From: Malus domestica
Taxonomy: Eukaryota; Streptophyta; Magnoliopsida; Rosales; Rosaceae
Length of the DNA stretch: 64,000 nucleotides
Reading direction: 5' to 3'
Assembly (NCBI RefSeq): GCF_042453785.1
Contig: NC_091676.1
Location: forward strand, 28,007,001 to 28,071,000
Part shown: positions 1 through 11,249 of the stretch, piece after piece
Layout: every line of letters begins with the position of its first letter
How positions within the stretch are numbered: position 1 is the first letter of the stretch
Program-made: the position numbers and the translations under genes
The notes under the pieces: model-generated
The model's database searches: none
Seen by the model: only the letters and a program-made list of their open reading frames with translations
Told to the model about the DNA's origin: nothing

Positions 1-294
1 CATTCTAGTTCAAAAAGATAAAAATGGCGACCTGATAATTTCCAATTCAGAACAACTAATATGGAAGGCAAGTGGATTCTACCCTCGACCCTAACTGACC
101 TCGACCATATATTTCTTCGACCAATAACTTTGGTCATCATGTCAAGGTCGTTGGTCATCAAGTCAGAAAAATGTAATAAAAACATGTATGGCTAACAACA
201 TCATTTCAAGCCTTGGTTTTACCAAAAAGCCATTTGTTGGCATTTGTTTGAAATTTTATAGTCATGGCCAACATCATCATTTCATGGGAATAAT

Positions 295-298
295 ATAC

Positions 299-338
<40 letters not shown>

Positions 339-424
339 GTATGTATATATGTGTGTATGTCTTGTCACATCGGGATACCATAGATATATACACCAGTCGG
401 TTATAGGGATATATATATATATAT
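295..424. repeat. TA/TG-rich microsatellites
   Basis: Runs of (TA)n interrupted by TG and GTAT units occupy about 295-360, and a second short (TA)n lies at about 407-424. The small ORFs that read through them are translations of the repeat. Confidence 0.85.
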
Positions 425-780
425 AGCTCTTCAGGATGCCATTACCAAGAAGTGATCAGAGCATTCATGATTTATGGCAGGCCCAGCTACCAAGAGTCAG
501 GGTTTTTTTTAGTAGCCAAATGACAGTAGTGGATGGTTGATGACAGGCCAAACTTGGCCGAATGTAATTATTTCAGAAAAGTGTGCAACATCTTTGATGG
601 ATGACAAGCCGAGCTGCCATAAGTGGTTTGTCTCGGACTCTCGGCCCCTATTTTTTCTCGACTCTCCAAATTTTTCTCGACCTCGGCAGTTGAGAGCTAC
701 GCCAGGTTTTTATTGGCTACGAACATTAATTTCCTAAACCTTCGGCTTACGAGCCGAAGTTCAAGGAAACTGGGGGGCAA

Positions 781-2171
781 TGTTTGGACCCAAATTTACA
801 CCATCGGCCCGTGTAATCAAGGCCGTTAAGTAAGCATAGTTCTCAACCGTCGGATGGAAAAGTGAAGATATTTTTGTTCAAGGATAATATTATGGTTTTT
901 ATCATAATTATCTTTTAATATGAATTATCTTGGCATATTCTTAAACGGGATGGATAGGATGCAGATTATATCCTCAAGTAAGAGGTACAGTTCAAATTAA
1001 TTTGGATGTCTGGCAATGAACGTGCAGATTGAAAAGCTTGGGGATTTGAGGATTTTAAAGTCATGGTCTTGGATAATGATGGGATAAGGAACCTAGGTAG
1101 ACTAGGCCTTTTTGCATGGTGATGGATGTTGTCAGATGGGTTTAAAAGCTATTGATGGAGTTTTGATGATAAGAAGTCTAGGTGGGCTAGGCTTTTTATG
1201 AGATATGATAAAGCCTAACTTTTATTAGGTTTGAAAAGTCAAGGAAAAATATCACGGATCAATTTGAGGGATGTGCCTTGGTTTCTGATGTGGATCAATT
1301 TCAATTCCACGAATTAGAGTTGCAATGGAACTCTGCAAAATTATCTGGCCATGCCAAGCAAAAGATATACAGCTACTATAAATACAAGAGGTCATGCACC
1401 ATTCAAATGGCCTCCAATTCAACACACAACTGCCCTGCGCAAACTCTCTCAACAACTTGAGATTTTTATTTTCTCTTTTCGCTGACACATTTTCCGTTGG
1501 CATCAACAGCACTATGAAAGCAACCGATGATATCTTCAGTCGGCATAGATAGCTCTGTCGCCGTAAAATCAGCCGATCTCGCAGCATCTTCCGTTGGCAT
1601 CAACAGCATTGCGGCGAGGACGGTTGGTTACCTATCCAAGTCTTGGTCGAAAAGGGTTTCCGAATCCTTATTGATTGAGGTCATCTCATTGACCTTCTCA
1701 GCGAAGTGAGGTGTTACAGCTTACTGAGCTCGGCGCATTGCACGCCGAGTTATTTTATGATTGGATACTCTCAAGTGGGATTTAGAGTTCCGCAGTCAGA
1801 CAGCCGAACCACGTTCACTATTAAGACTCATATCCACTTCGAGTATTTGTGCCCTTACACTTTGGTGTCGATTCGGCGTGAGTTTATTCTGACGAATACC
1901 ACCCCTATGACCGAATCCGACGACGACGATTTGTGAACTTCGTAAGAATAGTAGCCTTATCTTCAAGTTCGAGGACCCAAGAGGCCAAGACGTGTTCCTT
2001 CCTCGGCCGCAATCGCAAGACGCAGAAGTCAGCCGCGCACCCAACGCAAATCAACAAATTTACTCCTCGGCCGACCAGTTGGCACGCCCCGCATTCAACC
2101 GACGGACGTAGTTAGCTTATAGATTACTCGGCCTGCGCGCCACGTAGGCTTGGTAATTTTTGGGGTCAACA
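781..2171 (+). repeat. 3' LTR (about 1.39 kb) of the Ty3-type element
   Basis: Begins TGTTTGGACCC and ends GGGGTCAACA, a TG...CA pair with imperfect inverted ends. A TATA-like box (TATAAATA, about 1377-1384) on the plus strand agrees with the element's orientation. The bases after the LTR (CAACT, 2172-2176) would be one copy of the 5-bp target duplication; the other copy is outside the window. Confidence 0.6.
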
Positions 2172-3270
2172 CAACTTAAGTCAAGTTCAGGAACACCAAC
2201 TCTGGCATCAACGCCTTGCCCATCCCTCTGAACATGTGATGACCAAGTTGTTTCCCTTTTTTTGTAAAAACACACTAGAGTGTGAAACTTGTCAAATGTC
2301 AAAAGCCACTAGACTTCCTTTTGTTTCCTCTAATTCTAGAACTAGTAAACTTTTTGAGCTTGTTCACTCTGATATTTGGGGTCCTTCTCGTGTAGAATCC
2401 TTTATTGGGTATAGATATTATGTTTTACATTTATTGATGACTATTCTAGAGTAACCTGGTTGTATCTTTTAAAACTTAAAAGTGATTTGTTTGATGCTTT
2501 TAAGGACTTTCACAACCTAATCACCAATCAATTTTCATCTAAGTTATATATGTTAAGATCAAATAATGGTACCGAGTACACTTCCAATAACATGAGTAAT
2601 TACTTGAACAATCATGGCATTTTGCATCAAACTAGCTATGTTGGTACACCACAACAAAATGGTATGGCAGAGAGAAAGAATCGAGACTTATTGGAGAAGA
2701 CTCAATCACTTATGATCCAAATGAATGTTCCTAAGAAATTTTGGTCTCAAGCTCTACTCACTACCACATACATCATTAATAGACTGCCAACTCGGGTGTT
2801 GAATACTAAATCTCCTTTTGAAGTCATGAAGGGCAGGCCTATAAGCTTATCACTTTTGGTTGTACTTGTTATGTGCACATTCAAGCTCTTCATCGTGACA
2901 AACTCGACCTCGAGCTGTCAAATGTGTGTTTATGGGATACGCCAGTTCTCAAAAGGGTTATAAAGTGTACAACATTAACACGGGGAAGCTGGCAGTCTCT
3001 AGAGATGTGTGATTTGATGAATATTCACCTTATTTCCACAAAGGGTTGGAGACTAATGCTAATATGGAAGATCTTATGGACCTATTTCCACTACCTATTC
3101 CAGCAGAAATTCATGAAGTCACTCATGCTCATATCAGCACTGATAATTCTCAACTCATTGAGAGTGCAATTGATGCAGTGCCAAGCTCCTCTGAACCATC
3201 AGAAGCTTAACCAAATCAACAAGATATAAGTGCACCAAGAAGAAATCCTACACGAGATAGACATCCACTA
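2172..3270 (+). pseudogene. Copia GAG-pre-integrase and integrase, frameshifted
   Basis: The first codons give a pre-integrase motif of the LWHQRLAHPS type (about 2207-2236), then the zinc-binding Cys pair (CETC) and the first catalytic region (HSDIWGP). A frameshift near 2430 moves the reading frame. The second catalytic segment reads SNNGTEY, with Asn where the DDE acidic residue (SDNG) is expected, followed by GTPQQNGMAERKNR with the Glu. Another frameshift lies near 2860, and stop codons follow at about 3009 and 3208 in the domain frame. Both frame breaks and the lost Asp mean no active integrase can come from this copy. Confidence 0.85.
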
Positions 3271-4923
3271 GTGAGGTTACAAGAGTATGTTACTTACACT
3301 GCAAGGCATCCTATCTCTGCAGCCATTTCTTATAACAGATTCTCATCTTCTCATACTTCTTTCCTTAACAAATTGTCCCACACTTTCGAACCAAGGAATT
3401 TTCATGAAGCCACAGGCATGCCTGAGTGGCAAGATGCTATGACTAAAGAGCTTCAAGCTCTGAATGACAATCAGACATGGAGTGTGGTGGATCTTCCAAA
3501 TGGCAAGAAGGTCGTGGGAAGTAAGTGGATATATAAGACCAAATTCAACTCCAATGGAAGCATTGAAAGACACAAGGCTCGGTTAATAGCTCAAGGCTTT
3601 ACTCAAACCTATGGCATTGACTATAAGGAGACCTTTGCTCATGTTGCCAAAATGAACACAGTGAGGGTATTGTTGTCTGTGGCAGTCAATAATGCATGGC
3701 CCTTATTCCAAATGGATGTGAAGAATGCATTTCTTCATGGGGATCTTGAAGAAGAAGTGTACATGAAGTTGTCTCCTCGTCATCCAAGAGAAAATGAACC
3801 CAACAAGGTCTGCAGACTTCACAAAGCCATATATGGTCTCAAACAGTCCCCTCAAGCTTGGTATTCGAAGCTTAGTTCAGTCCTTGAAGCTGCAGGGTTC
3901 AAAAGGAGTCATGCTGACTCTTCTTTGTTTGTTCGAAGTAGTAGTGCTGGCAAATTGGTTGTGCTTATATATGTTGACGATCTAATTATTACAGGTGACA
4001 ATATAAGTGAAATCAAGACGCTTAAGCAGTCACTTCACCAAAAATTTGCCATTAAAGACTTGGGGCCCTTGAAATACTTTCTTGGAATTGAGGTGGCTAC
4101 CTCTTCAAAGGGATTGTTCTTGAATCAAAGAAAGTATGTTCTCGATCTTCTAGATGAAGCTAACATGATGGAATGTAAACCAGCTCGGACACCCCTAGCT
4201 AGCAAACTTCAGTGGCATGAAAAAGGTGAACCTCTCTCGGACCCTAGTGTTTATCAACGAATGGTTGGGAAACTTATTTATCTCACCATTACTAGGCCAG
4301 ATATCTCATATTCAGTTAGCATAGCCAGTCAGTTCATGCACTCTCCTACTCTAGTTCACTGGGAAATCATCAAGAGAATACTTCGATATCTCAAGGGCTC
4401 AGTAGGAAAGGGGATAATTATGAAGAACAATGGATCAAATCACATCTTGGCCTACACAGATGCTGACTGGGTTGGAATTGTCCTTGATCGAAAATCCACA
4501 ACAGGTTTTTGCACATTTGTTGGAGGGAACCTTGTCACTTGGAAAATCAAGAAACAAACTATTATTGCTCGATCTAGTGTCGAAGCTGAGTATAGGGCTA
4601 TGGCAACAACAGCCTGTGAACTCATATGGTTGAAAGGTCTTCTTTTCGAGCTCAGATTCACAAGCATGGCACCTATGTCCTTGTATTGTAATAACCAAGC
4701 TACCATGCACATTGCCTCCAATCCAGTATTCCATGAAAGGACCAAACATATTAAAGTTGACTGCCATTATATTCGTGCTCAAGTTCAATCCAAGGTGATA
4801 GACGCCGTGTTCACACGCAACCACGATCAACTTGCTGATTTATTTACAAAAGCACTAGACTCTACTCAGTTTCAGCGTTTGTTGTGCAAGCTTGGATCAA
4901 TCAATCCCCTTGATCCAACTTGA
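3271..4923 (+). CDS. Copia reverse transcriptase-RNase H (open 550-codon segment of Pol)
   Basis: An uninterrupted frame with the RVT_2 family layout: WQDAMTKELQAL lead-in, the KARLIAQGF and FQMDVKNAFLHG motifs, the catalytic YVDDL box (about residues 235-239), the conserved region around KLIYLTITRPDI, and the RNase H motifs around AYTDADW and SSVEAEYRAMA. It ends just before the polypurine tract. It is the 3' portion of a polyprotein, not an independent gene; the ATG chosen is only the first Met in the open frame. Preserved RT-RNase H beside a broken integrase suggests decay began by small indels upstream. Confidence 0.9.
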   Translation: MRLQEYVTYTARHPISAAISYNRFSSSHTSFLNKLSHTFEPRNFHEATGMPEWQDAMTKELQALNDNQTWSVVDLPNGKKVVGSKWIYKTKFNSNGSIERHKARLIAQGFTQTYGIDYKETFAHVAKMNTVRVLLSVAVNNAWPLFQMDVKNAFLHGDLEEEVYMKLSPRHPRENEPNKVCRLHKAIYGLKQSPQAWYSKLSSVLEAAGFKRSHADSSLFVRSSSAGKLVVLIYVDDLIITGDNISEIKTLKQSLHQKFAIKDLGPLKYFLGIEVATSSKGLFLNQRKYVLDLLDEANMMECKPARTPLASKLQWHEKGEPLSDPSVYQRMVGKLIYLTITRPDISYSVSIASQFMHSPTLVHWEIIKRILRYLKGSVGKGIIMKNNGSNHILAYTDADWVGIVLDRKSTTGFCTFVGGNLVTWKIKKQTIIARSSVEAEYRAMATTACELIWLKGLLFELRFTSMAPMSLYCNNQATMHIASNPVFHERTKHIKVDCHYIRAQVQSKVIDAVFTRNHDQLADLFTKALDSTQFQRLLCKLGSINPLDPT

Positions 4924-4928
4924 GGGGG

Positions 4929-5263
4929 TGTATTGAAACCGGTTTGTATGGATGGGTTGTATGTATGAGTTGTCATCCTCACTTTAGCTAAGTCATAGGC
5001 TAAAGTCACTTTCCATAGCTTGTCATTCACCTTACATCAACCTTTCTTAGTTGCTTGTAAAAGCTTCTTTACTTGTAATTTGGTTTTTGCTTTTCCACTT
5101 GTTAGGGCAGATTTTAGGGATTGTGTTTGTGTAGTTATCTTACAATCTATTGTAGCTTTCTTTTGGCTCTCTATAAGAGTTGTCTTCACTCTCTTGTAAC
5201 ATTCATAATGAAATATACAACAAATATTGAAACCAAAACTCAACACATTCCAAATCTCACAAC
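4929..5263 (+). repeat. 3' LTR of the copia element
   Basis: Starts TGTATTGAAACC right after the polypurine tract. A TATA-like CTATAAGAG lies near 5170, and the LTR ends in an AT-rich stretch. The exact 3' end is uncertain: CA dinucleotides at about 5243 and 5263 both fit. The matching 5' LTR is outside the window. Confidence 0.6.
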
Positions 5264-6002
5264 ATTGGGGGAAAATGTCACCAGTATAAGTTCATTCTTG
5301 TTGAATGCAGCCATCCAACTACTATGTTGGATTTTGGAAAGCCGAGAAACCCCTTGTTCCGAACAAAACTTTTGCTTCTTTCTGAAATGGAGCCATTTCA
5401 GATAAACAACTTTCAGTGGAGGTGCAAGAGCATGGATATAGTGAAACAGAAAAGACCAGATAATATCGTTACGAGCTTTTTAATTGAGCAAAATACTTGT
5501 TGGTATCCTCGGAACAGTTCAAGGGCATTTGGGATGCAATATGTTGACAAAGTGCAGAAATCAGATTCAATTCATGACTAGTATTTTAACAAAGGGCAAG
5601 ACGACGTATTTCTCTACAGACATCTATTAGAGGAAACATGTCCTCAATATTCACCAGACATTTGAAGAAGATTCGAAATTGATGACAGGGATCAGTTTGT
5701 GTACCGTCAGAAGTCTGAGAACCACTATGACAGTGGTTGCAGTGAATATAGTCTCTGTGCAGATCCAAGTCGAACCAAGTAGACCAAATACGCACAAGAA
5801 GAAAAAAAACATTAGCTGCCCTGCAGAAAATCATTCGGCAAACTGATTAAGAGTTTCCATACCAAAATACAGCGATTTATACAAAATGGACAAGATGGAA
5901 AATGAAACAAAAAATGTAAAGAAATTGAAAGACTAATAAAATAAGATTGTGACCAAAGTCTCATCACAGCAAACATACAGGATGCAATATTCGTCCACTT
6001 AC
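5264..6002. other. Intergenic, no gene recognised
   Basis: Between the copia LTR and the antiporter exon relic. Short ORFs on both strands (5324-5581 plus, 5586-5834 minus) resemble nothing I recognise and show no splice context. It could hold degraded exons of the same NHX-type relic, but I cannot identify any. Confidence 0.4.
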
Positions 6003-6080
6003 CATTCCTGTGAACAATACTGACACAACACCAGACAGGCCAAGACCACCTGCAAGCATGTAATTAGACAGAAGATAGTT
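6003..6080 (-). pseudogene. Single exon relic of an NHX5/6-type Na+(K+)/H+ antiporter
   Basis: On the minus strand, 78 nt (26 codons, phase 0) lie between an acceptor AG (6081-6082 in complement) and a consensus GTAAGT donor (6002-5997). They read NYLLSNYMLAGGLGLSGVVS followed by VLFTGM. This matches the conserved membrane segment of endosomal CPA1 antiporters (family pattern YMLAEGLGLSGIVSILFTGM). I could not find the neighbouring exons within several kb on either side, so it appears to be an isolated fragment. A distant, very long-intron gene is possible but unlikely. Confidence 0.6.
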
Positions 6081-6334
6081 CTACATCAATTTGCAGATAC
6101 ACTAGAATTAACTACCAATTTATGCTCATACCCCAAAATTGACTACAAAAATGACTGAATTCGACTTCCTCAGGCCAACTCCCTTTCTCTTCCCCTAATG
6201 CACCTCCAGCTCCCTTCCACTTCCTCAGGCTTTCCCAGAAATTTTCCCAGGTTTTACCCATGAACTTTACGGGTATTGAGATACACTCAAACACCCGGTT
6301 CCACAGATACACTCGGCTCATCTCCTCCATCCGA

Positions 6335-6437
6335 TTTAGGTCCGCACCTTAGAAACGCCCGTATCCACATAGGTACCGCCTAGGCGCTAGGCCACAATCC
6401 ACCGCTTGACTAGCGCCTATCGTCTTTTAGAACATTT
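6335..6437. repeat. Truncated end of the MULE family found whole at 26796-27793
   Basis: Shares with the right end of that element the CCTAGGCGC and CCGCTTGACTAGCGC stretches and the terminal TTTTAGAAC-type sequence. Only about 100 bp is present and no left end is found nearby. Confidence 0.5.
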
Positions 6438-6968
6438 TGTGCACCAGATCAAGCGCTAAATTCTTCTTGTAACAGGTTAATCATCACTTCTTATCTTTAA
6501 CTCACATCACGCATGTTACGTCATGTGAGAGATAATCAAGTGCAAATTATTACATGTATTCAATTATTTATCACTTCATCCTTGATTTATGACTTACACC
6601 TCGTGAATCAGGCTTGAGATAAATAAGATGAGATATATAAAACTGGATGAAATATTAGTCAATAGTAAGACCCAGGTAGATCCCCAGAGTATTTTATAAC
6701 CCCCATTTTACCTTCTAGAGTCTCATGATTAGCAACATAAGATGGCTACAAAACAAAATGAAAATATTATGTTGTTTAACTGCGTCTGTAAAACCTATTA
6801 CATGAGTAAACGCATCATAACGTATGGAGATGGAGACTGAACTTCGTCAAGAGAGAGCGACTGCACAAGTAGAAGTAGCAGCCTCACTCATTGACAATTT
6901 GATACGTGCAGAGTTAAATATATAAAACCTGCAGTTGGCAGTCGGAGAGTCACTGCAGACAGTCCTTT

Positions 6969-7098
6969 CTGGCACTCCACGAACGAAAGATGATCGTGCA
7001 CTTGTTCCGTAAAAACATGAAGTGAGAAATGTTGCTGGCACTCCACAAACGAATGATGATCGTGCACTAGTTCTGTTCAAACATAAACAGAGAAATGT
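6969..7098. repeat. Two-copy 65-bp tandem repeat
   Basis: The unit beginning CTGGCACTCCACRAACGAA and containing GATGATCGTGCACT occurs twice in direct orientation, about 65 bp apart, with roughly 80 percent identity by eye. Confidence 0.65.
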
Positions 7099-7770
7099 TA
7101 ATCACTGTAAAAATTGATAATCTTTATAAATCAGAGCAATCAAGGAACATTAATCCGAAAGTCGAGGCAAGATTATTATCAGAGCTAAGAATCAATTTTC
7201 CACTTAAGACAGACTTGTTCAAACATTCATTCAAATTGGCAATAACAGAAGCAGATTAGCACAACTAGAAGCTTGTACTCAGATGTATAAAGCAAATCAT
7301 ATACAAGTTTTTTGATCCAGTAGAATTGTATCACTTCCAAGATGTCCGTCTGAAAAATCATTAATACTAAAACCAAAATCCAACATAAATGCAAATAACG
7401 CTGTAGCAGAAAATCCGATTAAACATCAAAACACATCTCAACCTCAATGCAGCCAACTTCTGCAAACCAGCAACAACCATAATGTACTTACATATCAACG
7501 CAACAAACTGTGATTCAGCTTTAAAGTTCAGCAAGATCCGATAAGTCAACTAGTTCCACAACAAGACAGAAAGAGATAAGTAAACTAGATTGATAAATGA
7601 AGGACAAGTAAGCAAATCATACATGTGTATAATCCGTGGAAAGTAAATATTGTAGCATACAAACCCGAAGGCACAATTTTGGCAGGAATATATATCTGCA
7701 TGAGGTGGTGAAATATATCTACACGAGGTGGCTGCACACAAGAGCTGTAAAATTTCTTATCTATACATAA

Positions 7771-10638
7771 TCAAGCATGCCTTCTGCTCAGGCGCCATGA
7801 GTTGGGCTCATGATATCTGTCATACAGTGGTTCAGTACGTTCTTGACGTTTTCCGTTGCTCATCTTTGTAGGATTTGCCGCCTTAAAGAATCTTGGAACC
7901 TGCTCCATCAGCCACATGGGTTCTATGGCACTGACCTCACGCATGTACTCCTTCGTGGTCATCACAAGCTCATTGTAGATGACCCAAGCTGGTTGTCTCT
8001 GGAAAAGAACGCTGCTCGGGTGGATATAAACTTGCTGATTATCGACTAAGGTTCTATAACCCTCCTTTGGATCCTTTCTTGCTACTCTGAAGAAGCATCC
8101 AGCAATTATTGCCTTTCTGACCATTACGACATTTCTTCCTGCACTTACAACCTCTAATTCATACTTGCCCATGACAGTAAGAAGCTGTTTCCTGATATCC
8201 CTTGCCCTGCTCAACGACCGAAACTGTAAAAAGTTCTCAGAACACCAGGGTTTAGAAAAATCCTTGGCTTTCCAAGCCTCGTAAACAGTGAGCAAAGTCA
8301 GATGGTCTCCCTCAGGCTGGAAAAACTTGGCCTTCTTTTGATCTGCTTGGCTTTGTTTTGCTCTAGGCCTGTAGAAGATATTTCCGGCCTGAAGCATGGC
8401 AATGATTGTCACAATCTCATCACTGCATCCAAGGTTCGCACTGGCAAGCAGCATTTTCGATAAAGGTGGATCCAGAGGCAACACTGCCATTCTTCTACCC
8501 AATTTGGTCAGTAACCCCTCCTCATCCAAAGCTCCTAGACTTTGCAGCTGTTTCATGGCAGACTCGAGCGCCTGGGATGACGGTGGATCCATAAAATCAA
8601 AAGATTTGAGGTCGTGTATCCCCATTGCTTTCATCATAAGTGTAGTATGCACAAGATTTGTTCTTAGGATTTCTGGAACCGTGGTAGGAGACATCTCATT
8701 GTGAAAAGCGCTCTCAGTGTAAAGGCGGTAACATTCCCCAGCTCCTGTCCGCCCAGCGCGCCCAGCTCGTTGTTTGGCTGATGCTTGAGAAATTGGAGTT
8801 ACAACCAGTAAATCAATCCCAAGCTTTGGGTTAAATACATTTTGCTTTGCAAATCCCGGATCAATTACGTAGTATATCCCATCAATGGTCAAAGAGGCTT
8901 CAGCAATATTGGTAGCAACAACCACTTTTCTCTTCCCTGAAGGAGCAGGCTTGAATATCTTCGATTGCTCTGCACTCGGTTGGGCACCATAAGCTGGTAG
9001 AATAATCAATTCCGGAGCTTCTCTACCGAGTACTTTCATCCTTTCATACAGAGACTGACAAGCAAATTCAATCTCCTCCTCACCCGTCAGGAACACAAGT
9101 ATGTCACCTTCGGGTTTAGTCAAGTGAAGTTGCAAAACAGTCAATATAGCTGCATCCAAGTAATCACTTTCTGGCTGTTTCGAGTACATTAATTCTACCG
9201 GATAAGTTCTACCAGGAATCGTAAATATCTGACAATGAAAGAAATAATCTGAAAACTTCACTGCATCCAATGTGGCAGAAGTAACAATCAAGCGAAGATC
9301 AGGTCGCCTTTCAACAAGTTGCTTCAGCAATCCGAAAAGAACGTCAGTGGAGACTGTTCTTTCATGAGCTTCATCAAGGATGATCACGGAGTACTGAGAC
9401 AGGTTTTTATCACTCAAAATTTCCCTTAAAAGCGTCCCATCGGTCATGTACTTGATCACAGTATCCGGTCCAGTGCAATCATCAAATCGTATAGAGTACC
9501 CAACTTCCTCCCCTAATCGACAACCAAATTCCTCAGCAACTCTCTTGGCCACAGACGTGGCTGCAACTCTTCGCGGTTGAGTGCAACCGATTTTTCCCCT
9601 TGTGGTGTAACCTGCTTCAGCAAGATATTGAGTTATCTGCGTAGTTTTACCCGAACCAGTCTCACCAATGACAACAAGAAGCCGATGTTCTTTCACAGCC
9701 TGAATCAGTTCTTTCTTCAACCTGTAAACTGGTAAGCTCTGGCGCTGTTCGCAAAGAGAAAGGCTTGAACTCTGCCCAAGATCCAGGGCTCCTTCGTAAG
9801 CACTCTTGTTCCACTCGGGCCTGTCATAACCCGAAAAGCGAGCAGCAGTAGCACCCTGAAGCTCTTGTGCAAAATGCCTCTCACCCCTTCCCGGCATAGG
9901 GTCTTCCCAAGCGCGATTCAAATCCTTTGGAGCTGCATTGAGCCTCATGTTCTCTTCCACTCTTGTTATTTCTCTACTCTCCTTTTGCAGCGCTGATCGA
10001 AGAGCTGCTGCACGACTCAATGACCCGTTGGGATTCGGCACAATCCTAACCGGTGACATATCAATCGAGTATCCACTCTGCCCTTGCAAAAGTGCTAATT
10101 GCTCCTCATCAAACTCGGTCTCATGCTCTTCTTCCCCAAAACCCTCTTCTCGAAATTGCAATTCGTGTCCATCACGCATTGCAGCACCCGAAACACCGGA
10201 GGCAATCAGCTGCTTCATCTCCCATCTCTCCTGCTCATCCTCTTCCGAATCCGAATACCTCCTTCTACATCGGTACCCGGTCCTAACATCGTCATCGTCA
10301 TCGTCATCCCTCTGCCTCTTGCTCCTCTGAATCCTTTCAACTCCTTCCTCAATGGCGGCAGGGTTCTTGTGAGAGTGAGAGTGAGAGGGGTTTCCCTTTG
10401 GAGGAAGAATAGCGTGGATGATCTTCAACAAGGAACGGCTGAGATATTCCGGCATGTCCGCACCCTTTTGTTTTAAGGTTGCCTGGAAGTCGTCGACAAC
10501 GTCGGAGTTGCGACCTGTCTCGGCTATGAACTCGGCCAAGACTCTGTCGGATATGCCGAGGTTAGCTTCGAGTTCAGAACAAATGTTGGAGACAAGCGAA
10601 AGGTATTCGAGCTTGTTGAACGCTGACCCTCCTTCCAT
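7771..10638 (-). CDS. DEAH-box RNA helicase, PRP22/DHX8 (DEAH5)-like, without S1 domain
   Basis: A single-exon frame of 955 aa. The N-terminus (residues 1-80, [15 protein letters not shown]...) is the helical domain typical of plant DHX8/PRP22. A poly-Asp and Arg-rich linker (about 105-140) follows, then the [11 protein letters not shown] segment and the [17 protein letters not shown] motif. The helicase core has motif [10 protein letters not shown] (325-333), DEAH (422-425), SAT, FLTG and motif [10 protein letters not shown] (623-630). The HA2/OB-fold end finishes [18 protein letters not shown]22 uses ATP to release spliced mRNA from the spliceosome in the nucleus. Family members are about 1,170 aa and carry an S1 RNA-binding domain between the N-terminal domain and the linker; none is visible here, so the protein is about 210 residues short. 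All catalytic motifs look intact. It may be a diverged paralogue, possibly a retrocopy, rather than the main PRP22. Confidence 0.92.
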   Translation of the reverse strand: MEGGSAFNKLEYLSLVSNICSELEANLGISDRVLAEFIAETGRNSDVVDDFQATLKQKGADMPEYLSRSLLKIIHAILPPKGNPSHSHSHKNPAAIEEGVERIQRSKRQRDDDDDDDVRTGYRCRRRYSDSEEDEQERWEMKQLIASGVSGAAMRDGHELQFREEGFGEEEHETEFDEEQLALLQGQSGYSIDMSPVRIVPNPNGSLSRAAALRSALQKESREITRVEENMRLNAAPKDLNRAWEDPMPGRGERHFAQELQGATAARFSGYDRPEWNKSAYEGALDLGQSSSLSLCEQRQSLPVYRLKKELIQAVKEHRLLVVIGETGSGKTTQITQYLAEAGYTTRGKIGCTQPRRVAATSVAKRVAEEFGCRLGEEVGYSIRFDDCTGPDTVIKYMTDGTLLREILSDKNLSQYSVIILDEAHERTVSTDVLFGLLKQLVERRPDLRLIVTSATLDAVKFSDYFFHCQIFTIPGRTYPVELMYSKQPESDYLDAAILTVLQLHLTKPEGDILVFLTGEEEIEFACQSLYERMKVLGREAPELIILPAYGAQPSAEQSKIFKPAPSGKRKVVVATNIAEASLTIDGIYYVIDPGFAKQNVFNPKLGIDLLVVTPISQASAKQRAGRAGRTGAGECYRLYTESAFHNEMSPTTVPEILRTNLVHTTLMMKAMGIHDLKSFDFMDPPSSQALESAMKQLQSLGALDEEGLLTKLGRRMAVLPLDPPLSKMLLASANLGCSDEIVTIIAMLQAGNIFYRPRAKQSQADQKKAKFFQPEGDHLTLLTVYEAWKAKDFSKPWCSENFLQFRSLSRARDIRKQLLTVMGKYELEVVSAGRNVVMVRKAIIAGCFFRVARKDPKEGYRTLVDNQQVYIHPSSVLFQRQPAWVIYNELVMTTKEYMREVSAIEPMWLMEQVPRFFKAANPTKMSNGKRQERTEPLYDRYHEPNSWRLSRRHA

Positions 10639-10639
10639 G

Positions 10640-10642
<3 letters not shown>

Positions 10643-10679
<37 letters not shown>
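10643..10679. repeat. (CT)n microsatellite in the helicase 5' leader
   Basis: About 18 CT units lie 5 bp upstream of the helicase start codon, giving a (GA)n tract in its 5' UTR when read on the minus strand. GA tracts in plant leaders are common and length-variable. Confidence 0.9.
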
Positions 10680-10682
<3 letters not shown>

Positions 10683-10880
10683 GGAAAGGAAACCAAGGCG
10701 GCTGCTTGGTGCTGACTAATTTATCTTTTCCTTCTAGGATTAGGAATATTCTTATTTTCTTGCTAATCAAGTAAAAACAAAGTTAAATTATTATAAGATT
10801 GGTTCGGACAAAAATCCTACTTGCATAAGAGGTCGGTTGTGCTACACGGTGTATCACCCTAATGATACCTTGATTTGATA

Positions 10881-11031
10881 CGAAACTTTAACGAAAAACT
10901 TTCAGTGTTCATTTTAACGAAAATTCATATTTTTACATTAAAAAGTCAATCATGATACTATTCACTTTACCCTTTATTTTATCTTTATAATTAAAACTCA
11001 AATGTTTCAAACCCTTTTCATTAGTTTTCCT
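10881..11031 (+). mobile_element. Mutator-type MITE, copy 1 of 4
   Basis: Carries the family core: AACTTTAACGAAAA at the left, AAAAAGTCAATCATGATACT in the middle, CTTTTCATTAGTTTTCC at the right. Ends are diverged and no target duplication is obvious. It lies 240 bp upstream of the helicase start codon. Confidence 0.8.
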
Positions 11032-11249
11032 TGTATTGTTCTCCTACCAAACTGAATAAATCAAACACAAACATCCAACATAATTAAATAAAATTGTGTA
11101 TTTTTTTCTCAAAAAAAATAAAAATAAAACTGTGTAAAAACAAAAAAAAAAATTGATGTGCTTGTCGATTCTCATTTTATGTTTTATGTGCATACACTAC
11201 GATATTTTATGTTATTTTTTATTTTTTGTCAAATGATATTTCATTATTA

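Larger units (their letters stand above)
1..2171 (+). mobile_element. 3' part of a Ty3-type LTR retrotransposon (left end outside window)
   Basis: Positions 1-780 are the non-coding 3' end of the internal region, followed by a purine-rich tract (AACTGGGGGGCAA, 768-780) and a complete 3' LTR (781-2171). No protein domain is visible in 1-780; it carries a long TA-type microsatellite. The LTR lies directly against integrase codons of a copia element at 2172, so this element inserted into the copia ORF. The 5' half and the left target duplication are outside the window. Assignment to Ty3 rather than another LTR class is an inference from LTR size and tract style. Confidence 0.6.
2172..5263 (+). 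mobile_element. Decayed Ty1/copia retrotransposon, 3' part, split by the upstream LTR element
   Basis: The order pre-integrase, integrase, reverse transcriptase, RNase H is that of Ty1/copia. Its coding sequence starts abruptly at 2172 in mid-ORF, immediately after the Ty3-type LTR, so its gag, protease and 5' LTR must lie left of the window beyond the inserted element. Integrase has frameshifts and stops, whereas RT-RNase H is still one open frame. A polypurine tract (TTGAGGGGG) at 4920-4928 precedes the 3' LTR. Confidence 0.85.
6081..7770. other. Intergenic and probable 3' UTR of the helicase gene
   Basis: No coding region is supported. The part nearest 7770 presumably holds the helicase 3' UTR on the minus strand. 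It contains the truncated repeat at 6335-6437 and a two-copy tandem repeat at 6969-7098. Confidence 0.4.
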
